In this document: piece by piece, positions 1-6,163 of the stretch
How positions within the stretch are numbered: the first letter of the stretch is position 1
How the letters are laid out: each line of letters opens with the position of its first letter
Assembly (NCBI GenBank): GCA_964642165.1
Contig: CAZXOC010000313.1
Span: forward strand, 1-8,358
DNA from: CAYRVX01 sp964642165
GTDB taxonomy: Bacteria; Planctomycetota; Phycisphaerae; SM23-33
Reading direction: 5' to 3'
Length of the DNA stretch: 8,358 bases
Made by a program: the position numbers and the translations under genes
Notes under the pieces: generated by a model
The model's database searches: none
The model's input: the letters and a program-made list of their open reading frames with translations, nothing else
Told to the model about the DNA's origin: nothing

Positions 1-2
1 GC

Positions 3-215
3 GCGCCCCGAGAGCACCGAGTTGGTCACCGGCGATCACGGAGGCCACCGGCTCTGGGCGAATGGCTGGCTGTGGACTGGCCGCTGGTGGCCAAGGGCAG
101 GCTCAATGACCTCTAGACCGGCCAGCGCGTGCCTGTCACAATTGACGTCGACGGCAAGGCCGTCAAGGTTCACGTGTATAGGCCCCGCCCGCCCGAGGAA
201 GGCAGTGAGCGTTGA
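3..215 (+). pseudogene. Probable broken 3' end of an unidentified gene
   Basis: I do not recognise this gene. The frame read from base 3 has coding-like, GC-rich third positions from about base 55. It reads '...GEWLAVDWPLVAKG' and then RLNDL, an amber TAG at 114-116, and then TGQRVPVTIDVDGKAVKVHV before the final TGA at 213-215. The stretch after the amber codon still looks like protein (alternating hydrophobic residues, DVDGKAVKVHVY). The simplest reading is therefore the C-terminus of a gene entering from the left that has acquired an in-frame stop. A frameshift near bases 50-60 is also possible, because frame 1 reads sensibly there (ESTELVTGDHGGHRLWANG). Alternatively the real gene stops at 116 and the rest is chance. 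A hairpin at 240-272 lies where a terminator for it would be expected. Confidence 0.35.
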
Positions 216-239
216 GATCACCCTAGTCGCGGCTTGTTC

Positions 240-272
240 GCCGCGCCGCCCCCGACCATCAGGCGGCGCGGC
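240..272 (+). terminator. Perfect 11-bp inverted repeat, possible terminator or leader hairpin
   Basis: Bases 240-250 (GCCGCGCCGCC) are the exact reverse complement of 262-272 (GGCGGCGCGGC), with an 11-base loop. The stem is entirely G/C and is followed by CGTCGTTTCGTT, which is only weakly T-rich. It sits 25 bases after the broken upstream frame and 28 bases before the ATG of the FG-GAP gene. It could end transcription of the upstream gene or lie in the leader of the downstream one. The weak T-tract makes a classical intrinsic terminator uncertain. Confidence 0.5.
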
Positions 273-286
273 CGTCGTTTCGTTCC

Positions 287-291
287 AGGAG
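287..291 (+). promoter_or_regulatory. Ribosome binding site fixing the start at 301
   Basis: AGGAG lies 9 bases before the ATG at 301. The same frame is open back to an ATG at 22, but the extra 93 residues are Arg/Pro/Ser-rich and resemble no protein. The residues after 301 form a signal peptide. Together these select 301 as the start. Confidence 0.75.
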
Positions 292-300
292 ACAATCCCC

Positions 301-1785
301 ATGAAGACATCCCCCCTTGCATGTGGAATCGGAGCCCTTGTGGCCCTGGTCGTCTCTGCGGCGTCCGCACCAGCGGTCATCCGCGTCGATGTCTCGCTGG
401 AGATGATCTACAAGAGCTCGAAGCAGATCCTCATCGCCAAGGTGGACTCGGTGGACACGGCCGGCAAGAAGGCCCAGCTTCGCGACTCCGTGACGCTGGA
501 GGAGCTGGGCAAGAAGGTCCTGCTGCCCCGGGACCGCAGGCTCGTGCTGGACATCGGCGCCGACGCGCCGCTTGCGGGACGCCTGAAGCAGGGCGACCCG
601 GTCGTGCTGTTTGCAGGTCGGCGCGGCGGCGCGGTCCACGCCGCGGACGCGTGGTTCAGGGCCGCTCCCGACGGCGCCGGCTGGCGGATCGTGGAGCGGT
701 ACGACATCGCCCGGACGTTCCCCGGCACGACGCCCAGCCTGATTCGCGCCCTGCTGAAGGTCCGCGCCGGGCAGGCGCCGCTGGTCGACGCGGTCATGCA
801 CCACACCTGGCACGACGACTACAAGCTCCAGACGCTCGACGTCCGGGCCAAGGCCATGACCTCCGCGGACGTCGACGGTGACGGCAAGGCCGACCTGGTG
901 ATCGCCACGGACAAGGGCGTGCACCTGTACCGGGGCGCGGGGGCGAGGGCGGCCTTCACGGAGGCAACCGCGAAGTGGGGCCTCGCCGGCGCGACGGCCC
1001 GGCAGGTCGCCTTCGCCGACGTCAACGGCGACCACAAGCCGGACCTGCTGCTGGACGAGCTGTACCTCAACGACGGGTCGCGCTTCGCGCCGGCCGGGGC
1101 CGGGATCGACCTTTGCGGACGGGACGTGCTCGCCGTCGCCCTCGTGGATGCGACGGCCGACGGCAAGCCTGACGCGCTTGCGCTGATGTGCGACGGGGCC
1201 ATGGCGATCCACGCGAACCCTGGCAAAACGGCCGTCTGGCCGAAGGCGCCGCAGAAACCGCTCTGGCAGGGCGGCGATCCGCCGCTGGCGGCCCACATCG
1301 GCGACTGGGGCGACGACGGCAAGCCGCACGTGATGGTCATTCGCAGCAGCGGGCTGACGCGATACTCGCTTACCGGCGAGCAGGCCGACCTGAAGCGGCT
1401 GACCGGCGAGGAGCCGATGTTCCGCGGCAAGCCGCGGTACTTCCCGATGAACGACTTCCTCGCCTCTGCCGCCTGGGACCGCAGCGGCGGAGACGGCAAC
1501 CTGGACCTGCACGTGGCCACGCGCCGGGGCAAGCCGTACGACCTGGAGTTGGTCGGTCGAGGGCACGGGGCGTTCTTCTGCAACCGGGAAGCGGCGACGT
1601 TCATCCGCTTCGAGCAAGGCGGCCGCATACGCAGGCGACAGCCTCGGGTTGTGGCGATGGCCCCCGCGGACATGTACGGCGACGGGTCCCTCGAGATGCT
1701 GGTGCTCGAGGACAGCGGCGATCTGTGGCAGAAGGACTCGCCGGTCTATGTTCGCGGCAGGCCCATCGGCGGGTGGGAGAAGTGA
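301..1785 (+). CDS. Exported FG-GAP/VCBS-repeat beta-propeller protein
   Basis: The product is 494 residues. Residues 1-24 form a signal peptide (MKTSP, then a hydrophobic run ending SAASAPA), so it is exported. Residues 28-170 form an N-terminal region I do not recognise, rich in beta-like segments. From about 180 to the end there are FG-GAP/VCBS-type repeats with Ca-binding-like loops: DVDGDGKADLVI (190-201), DVNGDHKPDLLL (240-251), DATADGKPDAL (283-293), DWGDDGKPHVMVI (335-347), DRSGGDGNLDLHV (393-405) and DMYGDGSLEMLVL (457-469). Six such loops suit one six- or seven-bladed propeller. Repeats of this family usually bind ligands, glycans or proteins and are not themselves enzymes. The first two loops match the DxDGDGxxD pattern best; the later ones are degenerate. 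A secreted hydrolase follows 35 bases downstream on the same strand, so the two are probably co-transcribed. The start is set by AGGAG and the signal peptide. The family call is firm; the ligand is unknown. Confidence 0.85.
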   Translation: MKTSPLACGIGALVALVVSAASAPAVIRVDVSLEMIYKSSKQILIAKVDSVDTAGKKAQLRDSVTLEELGKKVLLPRDRRLVLDIGADAPLAGRLKQGDPVVLFAGRRGGAVHAADAWFRAAPDGAGWRIVERYDIARTFPGTTPSLIRALLKVRAGQAPLVDAVMHHTWHDDYKLQTLDVRAKAMTSADVDGDGKADLVIATDKGVHLYRGAGARAAFTEATAKWGLAGATARQVAFADVNGDHKPDLLLDELYLNDGSRFAPAGAGIDLCGRDVLAVALVDATADGKPDALALMCDGAMAIHANPGKTAVWPKAPQKPLWQGGDPPLAAHIGDWGDDGKPHVMVIRSSGLTRYSLTGEQADLKRLTGEEPMFRGKPRYFPMNDFLASAAWDRSGGDGNLDLHVATRRGKPYDLELVGRGHGAFFCNREAATFIRFEQGGRIRRRQPRVVAMAPADMYGDGSLEMLVLEDSGDLWQKDSPVYVRGRPIGGWEK

Positions 1786-1820
1786 ACTGAGGGCGAAGCC
1801 CTCCTGGAAAGGAACAGGTC

Positions 1821-2687
1821 ATGCTGTCTCACCGTTCTCTGATGCTGGCGTTCGTATTGCTCTTCGCGTCCCCGCCGGCGAGGGGCGGCTGGATGGACTG
1901 CCAAGCGTTCACCGCTTCCGATGGCCAGGCTATCCACTACTACCTCTTCACGCCGAAAGACCTCGCGGCCAAGCGGAAGTACCCGCTGGCGATCTGGCTG
2001 CACGGAGGGCTGAAGTCCAACGGGCGTGGCGGGCCCAACCTGCCGACCAAGGCCTTCTACCAGGACAAGCACCAGAAGGCCCATCCGTGCTTCGTGCTCC
2101 GACCGGTGGCAGTCAAGGGCAAGAACTGGGTCTCTCCTCGCGGGGCCGGCGCGGGTTCACACAAGATGCCCGCCAAGCCCGCACCGTCCGTGGCAGCTCT
2201 GGCGGAGTTGCTGGAAAAGACCCTAGCCGCCAACCCGATTGATCCCAATCGCGTCCATGTTGTGGGCGCGTCGATGGGCGGCTACGGCGTATGGGACGTC
2301 ATCACGCGATGGCCACACCGCTTTGCGTCAGCGATGCCGATCTGCGGAGGGGGCGATCCGTCCCAGGCGGAACGGATCAAGGGCCTGAAGATATGGATCG
2401 CCCACTCCGCCGACGATCGTATCGTCCCGGTGCGCGGCTCGCGGGAGATGTTCGCTGCCCTCATGAAGGCGCGGGGCGAAGAAGCGGTCATCAAGACAGA
2501 TGACGACAAGACGCTCTCGTCCTCCCCGGACGGGCGCATACGCTACACCGAGTACCGCCGCGGGGGGCACAACGCGTGGGATCGCGCCATGGGCGATCCG
2601 GGCATGCTGCGATGGGTGTTCCAGCCCGAAGCCAGGAAGCGCCCCGTTCGTTCTCGGGGCCCGGCGGGAACTCAGGGATCACCATAG
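1821..2687 (+). CDS. Exported alpha/beta hydrolase, PHB-depolymerase/carbohydrate-esterase-like
   Basis: The product is 288 residues. Residues 1-22 look like a signal peptide (MLSHR, then LMLAFVLLFASPPARG). The core has the alpha/beta-hydrolase layout. An oxyanion-hole strand IWLHGG is at 58-63 and the nucleophile elbow GASMGG at 149-154 (Ser151). The acid is probably Asp199 in HSADDRIVPV, and the His is His250 in RRGGHNAWD. GASMGGYGVWD and the 'D-D-R-I-V-P-V' acid loop are typical of secreted esterases of the LpqC/PHB-depolymerase and feruloyl/acetyl-xylan-esterase type, which cleave esters on polymers. A peptidase-S9-like label is also possible. AAGGA stands 7 bases before the ATG. It follows the FG-GAP gene by 35 bases, so an operon is likely. 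The last 17 or so residues (ARKRPVRSRGPAGTQGSP) are basic and low in complexity, and may be run-through past the ancestral end. The stop lies 16 bases from a recombinase remnant on the other strand. Exact substrate unknown. Confidence 0.82.
   Translation: MLSHRSLMLAFVLLFASPPARGGWMDCQAFTASDGQAIHYYLFTPKDLAAKRKYPLAIWLHGGLKSNGRGGPNLPTKAFYQDKHQKAHPCFVLRPVAVKGKNWVSPRGAGAGSHKMPAKPAPSVAALAELLEKTLAANPIDPNRVHVVGASMGGYGVWDVITRWPHRFASAMPICGGGDPSQAERIKGLKIWIAHSADDRIVPVRGSREMFAALMKARGEEAVIKTDDDKTLSSSPDGRIRYTEYRRGGHNAWDRAMGDPGMLRWVFQPEARKRPVRSRGPAGTQGSP
2641..2660 (+). terminator. Short GC hairpin at the end of the esterase gene
   Basis: GCCCCG (2641-2646) pairs perfectly with CGGGGC (2655-2660) around an 8-base loop. 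It lies inside the last codons of the esterase gene and has no T-run after it. In a window this GC-rich a 6-bp stem can arise by chance, so a role in transcription ending is only a suggestion. Confidence 0.2.
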
Positions 2688-2703
2688 GAGGCAGTGGCCC
2701 AGT

Positions 2704-2878
2704 CTAGAAGGCCGGCAGTGCCGCCACCGCGCCGGCCGTGTCGGCGAGGCCGAGGTGGGTGTACGTGTTCATCGTCAGGCGGATGTCGCGGTGGCGCATC
2801 AGCTCCTGAGCCACGCCGGGCCAGACGCCGTTGCGGGCCAGCAGTGTGGCGGAGGCTGTGGACGTCCACGGACCGGCC
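2704..2878 (-). pseudogene. Tyrosine recombinase 3'-end remnant A (frameshifted)
   Basis: Read on the - strand this encodes GRSVDVHSLRHT and then, in a different frame, LLARNGVWPGVAQELMRH, RDIRLTMNTYTHLGLAD and TAGAVAALPAF, ending at TAG. It closely matches the C-terminus of the recombinase at 7815-8358. Over the last 117 nt I count about 97 identical bases with that gene and 98 with remnant B. Relative to the intact gene, 11 bases are missing at about 2844/2845. This removes the FAT of RHTFAT and shifts the frame. The box containing the third conserved His and the nucleophilic Tyr (NTYTH) survives. Everything upstream of GRSVDVHS, including the first catalytic Arg and the Lys, is gone. It cannot be an active recombinase. 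Confidence 0.85.
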
Positions 2879-2943
2879 GGAACGGCCAAGACCAACGCGG
2901 CGGCGGCCAGGGCCTTGACCGCCAGCATGTCGATCTCCCACAT
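2704..2943 (-). CDS. Fusion ORF: orphan signal peptide joined to recombinase tail A
   Basis: A 79-residue frame opens with MWEIDMLAVKALAAAALVLA and VPAG, which reads as a complete signal peptide. Two starts have good ribosome binding sites: GGAG 8 bases before the ATG at 2943, and GGGAG 6 bases before the ATG at 2928. No mature secreted protein follows. After VPAG the frame crosses out-of-frame recombinase sequence (PWTSTAS). Because of the 11-base deletion in that remnant, it then enters the true recombinase frame (LLARNG...LPAF) and stops at TAG. The likely history is a secreted-protein gene whose body was lost when it was joined to the recombinase remnant. The frame starts 97 bases after the end of the glycoside hydrolase gene on the same strand, so it may have been the second gene of that unit. 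A stable product is doubtful. Confidence 0.35.
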   Translation of the reverse strand: MWEIDMLAVKALAAAALVLAVPAGPWTSTASATLLARNGVWPGVAQELMRHRDIRLTMNTYTHLGLADTAGAVAALPAF

Positions 2944-3040
2944 GCGCTTCACTCCAAAGGGGATCGAGGGCTGTCCGCGTCGCGTGACCCGTCGGCCAAG
3001 TGCATACACAAGCGCGTTTCCGGCGTGGAGATCGCGTCTT

Positions 3041-4606
3041 CTACTTGAACCGTATGTCCTTGACATGCTCGTTGTGTTTGAAGTGGTCAAGGCCGGTGAT
3101 CTTCTTGCCGGCGATCGACACGTTGTCGAATGTCAGGTCGACGATCTGGGCATTCGGTGCGCCCCAGAGGATGTCGGGCTCCCCCAGAACGCTTGGCGCG
3201 GCGATCTCGATGTTCTGGAACAAAATCCCTGACAGGTTCCCCGGCCCTCGCTTGCGTTCCAGGGGGCGGGAATAGGGCTCCATGCCCTGCATGGCGATCA
3301 TGAAGTGCTGGAGCGTCGGGCGTGGGTCCTCCACCCGGATGTTGCGGAAGACGACGCCCTCGCCGCATTGCCCGCTCCCCTCGCCCCGCATGTTGAACAG
3401 GCGTCCGCCGCTCCAGCGGTGCCATCCCGCCCGGGCATAGATGACATCGCAGTCCTCGACGATCACCTTCCGGTTGGGGGCCGAGCTGAGCACGAACGTG
3501 GAGCCGTTGTAGTCATTCCAGTAGACCACTCGACGGATGCCTCGGCCGTTCACGTAGGTCGAGTCGTCCTGGGTGCGGAGGAAGCAATCCTCGACGAGGC
3601 CGTTGCCGAAGGGGTTGATGCCGTCGCCGTTGGCTCGCCAGGTGAAGATCTTGACCCAACGGATATCCGTCGGGCTTTCGGGCTTGTAGCGGGAGACGAG
3701 CATGATCGAATGGAAGGCCGAGTCGGTCAGCGTGACGCCTTCGACCGTCGTGTTCTCCGCACCGGCAATATAGACGGGATCATGCAGGCGCCATTTCTCC
3801 CGCTTGGGCGTGAGGAGTTTGGGGCTACCAATCCGGGCTCCGGACAGCGTGCCATAGCCGAAGATCCTGATGTGGTGGCCATCGCGGAAATCGCCGTGAT
3901 TGTTCAGCGTTCCATAGACGATGGCGTCGCCCGGGATGTAGTAGCTCCTGTTGGCGTGAACAGGGAACGCGACGCCAATGTCGTGCACTCCGGGCAGGAA
4001 GTAGAGCGTCTTCCAGTCCCCTTCGCTCGGTGCCTTCTCGCCCGGTCTGACCGCGCGAACGCCGGGATCGCCGACTCCGGGCCGATCCTTAATGCACGGG
4101 TTGACGAAGAGAGTCAGCGTGTGGATCGCAGCCCCCTTGTACAAGCCATTTCGGGTTCTGCCGGTATCCTGCTCGTCCATCTGCCCGTCGATGTCAACAG
4201 CGATCAGGCAGGGGTTGTCGATGGTGACGTAGGCCTTGCCGTTGCGCACAACGCACGCCTTGGCCTTGCGGCGAGGGTGCGCCGCGGCCTTGCGGATCGG
4301 CAGCCCGCCGGCCCTGCTGATCTCCACCTCGACAGCGCCGCTCATCTCGAAGTTGATGTAGGTGTTGCTCCAGCCGCTGAGGTGGGCGAAGTACTTGTTC
4401 TTCCCCGGGACAGCTTCCTTACACCGGGTGATGAAGGCAAACGCGTTCTTCCACTCGCCGCCGACGGTCCTGACTCGCAGGCTGTACTGGTCCGAAGGCT
4501 CCAGCCCGGGCACATCGCCGTAGACCTTCAGCCGCGCCTGTCCATCCGCCGCGAACAGGCAGCAAGGGGTTGACATCAGGAAGGATAGAAGGAGCGTCTT
4601 GCTCAT
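3041..4606 (-). CDS. Exported GH28/GH49-like (clan GH-N) beta-helix glycoside hydrolase
   Basis: The product is 521 residues from the ATG at 4606. Residues 1-20 form a signal peptide (MSKTLLLSFLMSTPCCLFAA). About 25-150 is an all-beta N-terminal region (LKVYGDVPG, YSLRVRTVGGEWKNAF), and 190-521 is a right-handed parallel beta-helix with many VEDC/FRNI/FDNV turns. The active-site-like segment is NGDGIN (326-331), followed by QDDSTYV with Asp347-Asp348. This is the three-Asp arrangement of clan GH-N (polygalacturonases, dextranases, isopullulanases). The GHG motif of GH28 polygalacturonases is absent; VYWNDYNGSTFVL occupies the region after the Asp pair. Together with the N-terminal beta domain, that resembles GH49 more than GH28. 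The frame is open to an ATG at 4696, but the extra 30 residues would bury the signal peptide and cover the probable promoter at 4658-4677. The ribosome site for 4606 is weak (GGGAAG, 11 bases away). Probably an extracellular or periplasmic polysaccharide hydrolase; substrate unknown. Confidence 0.78.
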   Translation of the reverse strand: MSKTLLLSFLMSTPCCLFAADGQARLKVYGDVPGLEPSDQYSLRVRTVGGEWKNAFAFITRCKEAVPGKNKYFAHLSGWSNTYINFEMSGAVEVEISRAGGLPIRKAAAHPRRKAKACVVRNGKAYVTIDNPCLIAVDIDGQMDEQDTGRTRNGLYKGAAIHTLTLFVNPCIKDRPGVGDPGVRAVRPGEKAPSEGDWKTLYFLPGVHDIGVAFPVHANRSYYIPGDAIVYGTLNNHGDFRDGHHIRIFGYGTLSGARIGSPKLLTPKREKWRLHDPVYIAGAENTTVEGVTLTDSAFHSIMLVSRYKPESPTDIRWVKIFTWRANGDGINPFGNGLVEDCFLRTQDDSTYVNGRGIRRVVYWNDYNGSTFVLSSAPNRKVIVEDCDVIYARAGWHRWSGGRLFNMRGEGSGQCGEGVVFRNIRVEDPRPTLQHFMIAMQGMEPYSRPLERKRGPGNLSGILFQNIEIAAPSVLGEPDILWGAPNAQIVDLTFDNVSIAGKKITGLDHFKHNEHVKDIRFK

Positions 4607-4657
4607 CTTGTCCGCGACTTCCCAAACGGTCTTCGGCCGATGGCCACCGTCCAACAT

Positions 4658-4677
4658 CCTGACGATTCTATCAGCGA
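4658..4677 (-). promoter_or_regulatory. Shared upstream element with extended -10 box (glycoside hydrolase gene)
   Basis: On the - strand this reads TCGCTGATAGAATCGTCAGG. TGATAGAAT fits an extended -10 (TGnTATAAT) with one mismatch in the hexamer. No good -35 is present, as is usual for extended -10 promoters. The box ends 58 bases before the ATG at 4606. The same 20-base element, 17 of 20 identical, lies before the beta-helix gene at 7682-7701. In both places a CGGTGGC follows a few bases downstream. The sequence match is direct; promoter function is inferred. Confidence 0.5.
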
Positions 4678-4869
4678 TATCAAGAACAGCGAACACATCT
4701 TCCTCTCGTTTCTTGCTCGATGGCTGGAAGATCTGGCCGTTTGCGGGCCATGATGCAGCTCAGAACCCCCAGCAGACGGCCATCCGTATCAATGCGGCCA
4801 GACCATCTCCGTCCTCCCCGCGTTCTCCGCTGCATTGGCTTTCGGTACCTGCCGTTCGCGGGCGAGGCG

Positions 4870-4990
4870 TCAGAATGCCGGCAGGGCCGCCACGGCACCA
4901 GCGGTGTCGGCAAGGCCTGGGTGGGTGTAGGTGTTCATCGTCAGGCGAATGTCGCTGTGTCGCATCAGCTTCTGGGCTACGCCAGGGGAG
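4870..4990 (-). pseudogene. Tyrosine recombinase 3'-end remnant B
   Basis: Read on the - strand this encodes GVAQKLMRHSDIRLTMNTYT and HPGLADTAGAVAALPAF, then TGA. It matches the C-terminus of the partial recombinase at the right edge, about 101 of 117 bases by hand count. Only the last 40 or so codons remain. Homology is lost upstream of GVAQ at about 4990, where sequence leading to the alpha/beta hydrolase stop (5050) begins. The third conserved His and the Tyr are kept; RHTFAT and everything before it are absent. There is no start codon or ribosome site of its own. Ten of the 16 differences from the intact gene fall at codon third positions, so the copies seem to have diverged as working genes before this one was truncated. 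Confidence 0.85.
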
Positions 4991-5049
4991 CATATGGAGG
5001 GCGGCCAGCGAAAGCTCGGCTTTCTGGTTCCGCAGACCTGCATCCCCAT

Positions 5050-6045
5050 TCACTTCCGCTGCCAGCGATCTTCCCTCTCGAGGACCGAGCGCGGGCCATC
5101 GCCGTCCAGCCAAGATCTGGCGGCGGGCGACTTCCGAAGGTGGGCGTCCCAGAAGGCGGTGCTGAGAGCCAGGATGACGCGGTGATGGTTGGGGTTACGC
5201 TTCTCCTTGTCACCGGGCAGAGCGCGATCGCTGAATGCGCTGTGCTCAGCGTTGTGAAGGACCAGCTCGTACTTGCCGCCGGCGGGCAGGGCGGGGAAGA
5301 CGGCCAGGCGCGACTTCAAGTCGGCGTTGCCGATGACGGCGAGGTCCTTCGTGCCGGTCATCAGCATCCAGGGGATCGCCACGGACCCGAACGCCTGCTT
5401 GGCGCTGCCGCGGCGCGGGCTGCTGGGGCTGAAGGCAAGCGCTGCCTTGATCCGCACATCAGTAAACGGAGTCCTGCCCCGGGCCGACCGCTGACCGCTG
5501 ACGGCCTGCGTCGTCACCGCACCGAACGAGTGCCCCGACATACCAATGCGCTTCATGTCCAGCCGGCCCTTGAGCTCGTGGCCACTGGTCTGATTCCAGA
5601 GATTCAGTCGGTCCAGCACAGCGGGGATGTCCTTCACCCGCAGCAGGAAGTTCCTCGCGTTGGCCGCTGCACGCATGGCGGCCATCCGCTTCGCGAGCGG
5701 GACGGGCTTCCACACGGATGTATCGCTGCCCGGATGCTGGACGAACACCGCCACGTATCCGCGAGCCGACCAATGCTTGCCGAGGTACGGGCAGCCCTCG
5801 CGTGAGCCGCCGAGCCCGTGACTGAACAGCACAATCGGCGCGGGGGCCTTGGCGGCCGGCAGATAGACGCGGACCGGGATCTTCCGCTTGCGCGCACCGT
5901 CCTCGACCGTCAGGTCGACGGTCGCGGCCTTGCCGCTGCCGGCGGCGAGCGACAGCGGATCGTAGGCCTTCTTGTCCGCCAGACACAGACCGGCTGGCAG
6001 GAGCAGGCCTGCCAGCATCCAACGACCCACCTCGATACATGCCAT
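5050..6045 (-). CDS. Exported alpha/beta hydrolase (dienelactone-hydrolase/PAF-acetylhydrolase-like)
   Basis: The product is 331 residues. Residues 1-23 act as a signal peptide (MACIEVGRWMLAGLLLPAGL, then CLA). The hydrolase fold shows the oxyanion motif FSHGLGG (74-80) and the nucleophile elbow GHSFG (171-175, Ser173). The acid is probably Asp234 in MLMTGTKDLAV, and the His is His268 in HNAEHSAF. HGLGGSREG with GMSGHSFGA is typical of the platelet-activating-factor-acetylhydrolase/dienelactone-hydrolase branch, so an esterase or lipase-like activity is likely. The frame is open upstream to 6411, but those 122 residues overlap the beta-helix gene and are low in complexity. AAGGGAG 7 bases before 6045, plus the signal peptide, fixes the start. 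It lies 118 bases downstream of the beta-helix gene on the same strand, probably in one operon. Its stop is 60 bases from recombinase remnant B. Compared with the esterase at 1821-2687 it belongs to a different branch and is not a duplicate. Confidence 0.82.
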   Translation of the reverse strand: MACIEVGRWMLAGLLLPAGLCLADKKAYDPLSLAAGSGKAATVDLTVEDGARKRKIPVRVYLPAAKAPAPIVLFSHGLGGSREGCPYLGKHWSARGYVAVFVQHPGSDTSVWKPVPLAKRMAAMRAAANARNFLLRVKDIPAVLDRLNLWNQTSGHELKGRLDMKRIGMSGHSFGAVTTQAVSGQRSARGRTPFTDVRIKAALAFSPSSPRRGSAKQAFGSVAIPWMLMTGTKDLAVIGNADLKSRLAVFPALPAGGKYELVLHNAEHSAFSDRALPGDKEKRNPNHHRVILALSTAFWDAHLRKSPAARSWLDGDGPRSVLEREDRWQRK

Positions 6046-6052
6046 CGGATGT

Positions 6053-6059
6053 CTCCCTT
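6053..6059 (-). promoter_or_regulatory. Ribosome binding site fixing the start at 6045
   Basis: On the - strand AAGGGAG stands 7 bases before the ATG at 6045. In-frame ATGs at 6411 and at about 6066-6072 have no comparable site. This supports the shorter, signal-peptide-bearing product. Confidence 0.75.
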
Positions 6060-6163
6060 GCATTTCCATGATGGCGCCAAGACGGGGAGCGGAGCCATCA
6101 CATGCGACTCGGATCCTGGTCTCGCTTTGTAGCGTCGCGTTGAAGGCTATCCTGCCGCCGTCA

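Noticed and set aside
22..300. N-terminal extension of the FG-GAP gene from the ATG at 22
   Set aside because: The added residues are low-complexity and cover the inverted repeat. The signal peptide and ribosome site place the start at 301.
259..1617. Long - strand open frame of 452 codons
   Set aside because: It is antisense to the FG-GAP gene, Arg/Val-rich with no recognisable motifs, whereas the + strand frame has a signal peptide and clear repeats.
3305..4573. Long + strand open frame of 422 codons
   Set aside because: It is antisense to the glycoside hydrolase gene. It is Val/Ala/Arg/Asp-rich, with no domain, signal peptide or ribosome site, and is a normal by-product of GC-rich third positions on the other strand.
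4720..5805. + strand open frame of 361 codons spanning remnant B and the hydrolase
   Set aside because: It crosses a recombinase remnant and the antisense of a hydrolase gene with an intact catalytic triad, and has no protein-like character of its own.
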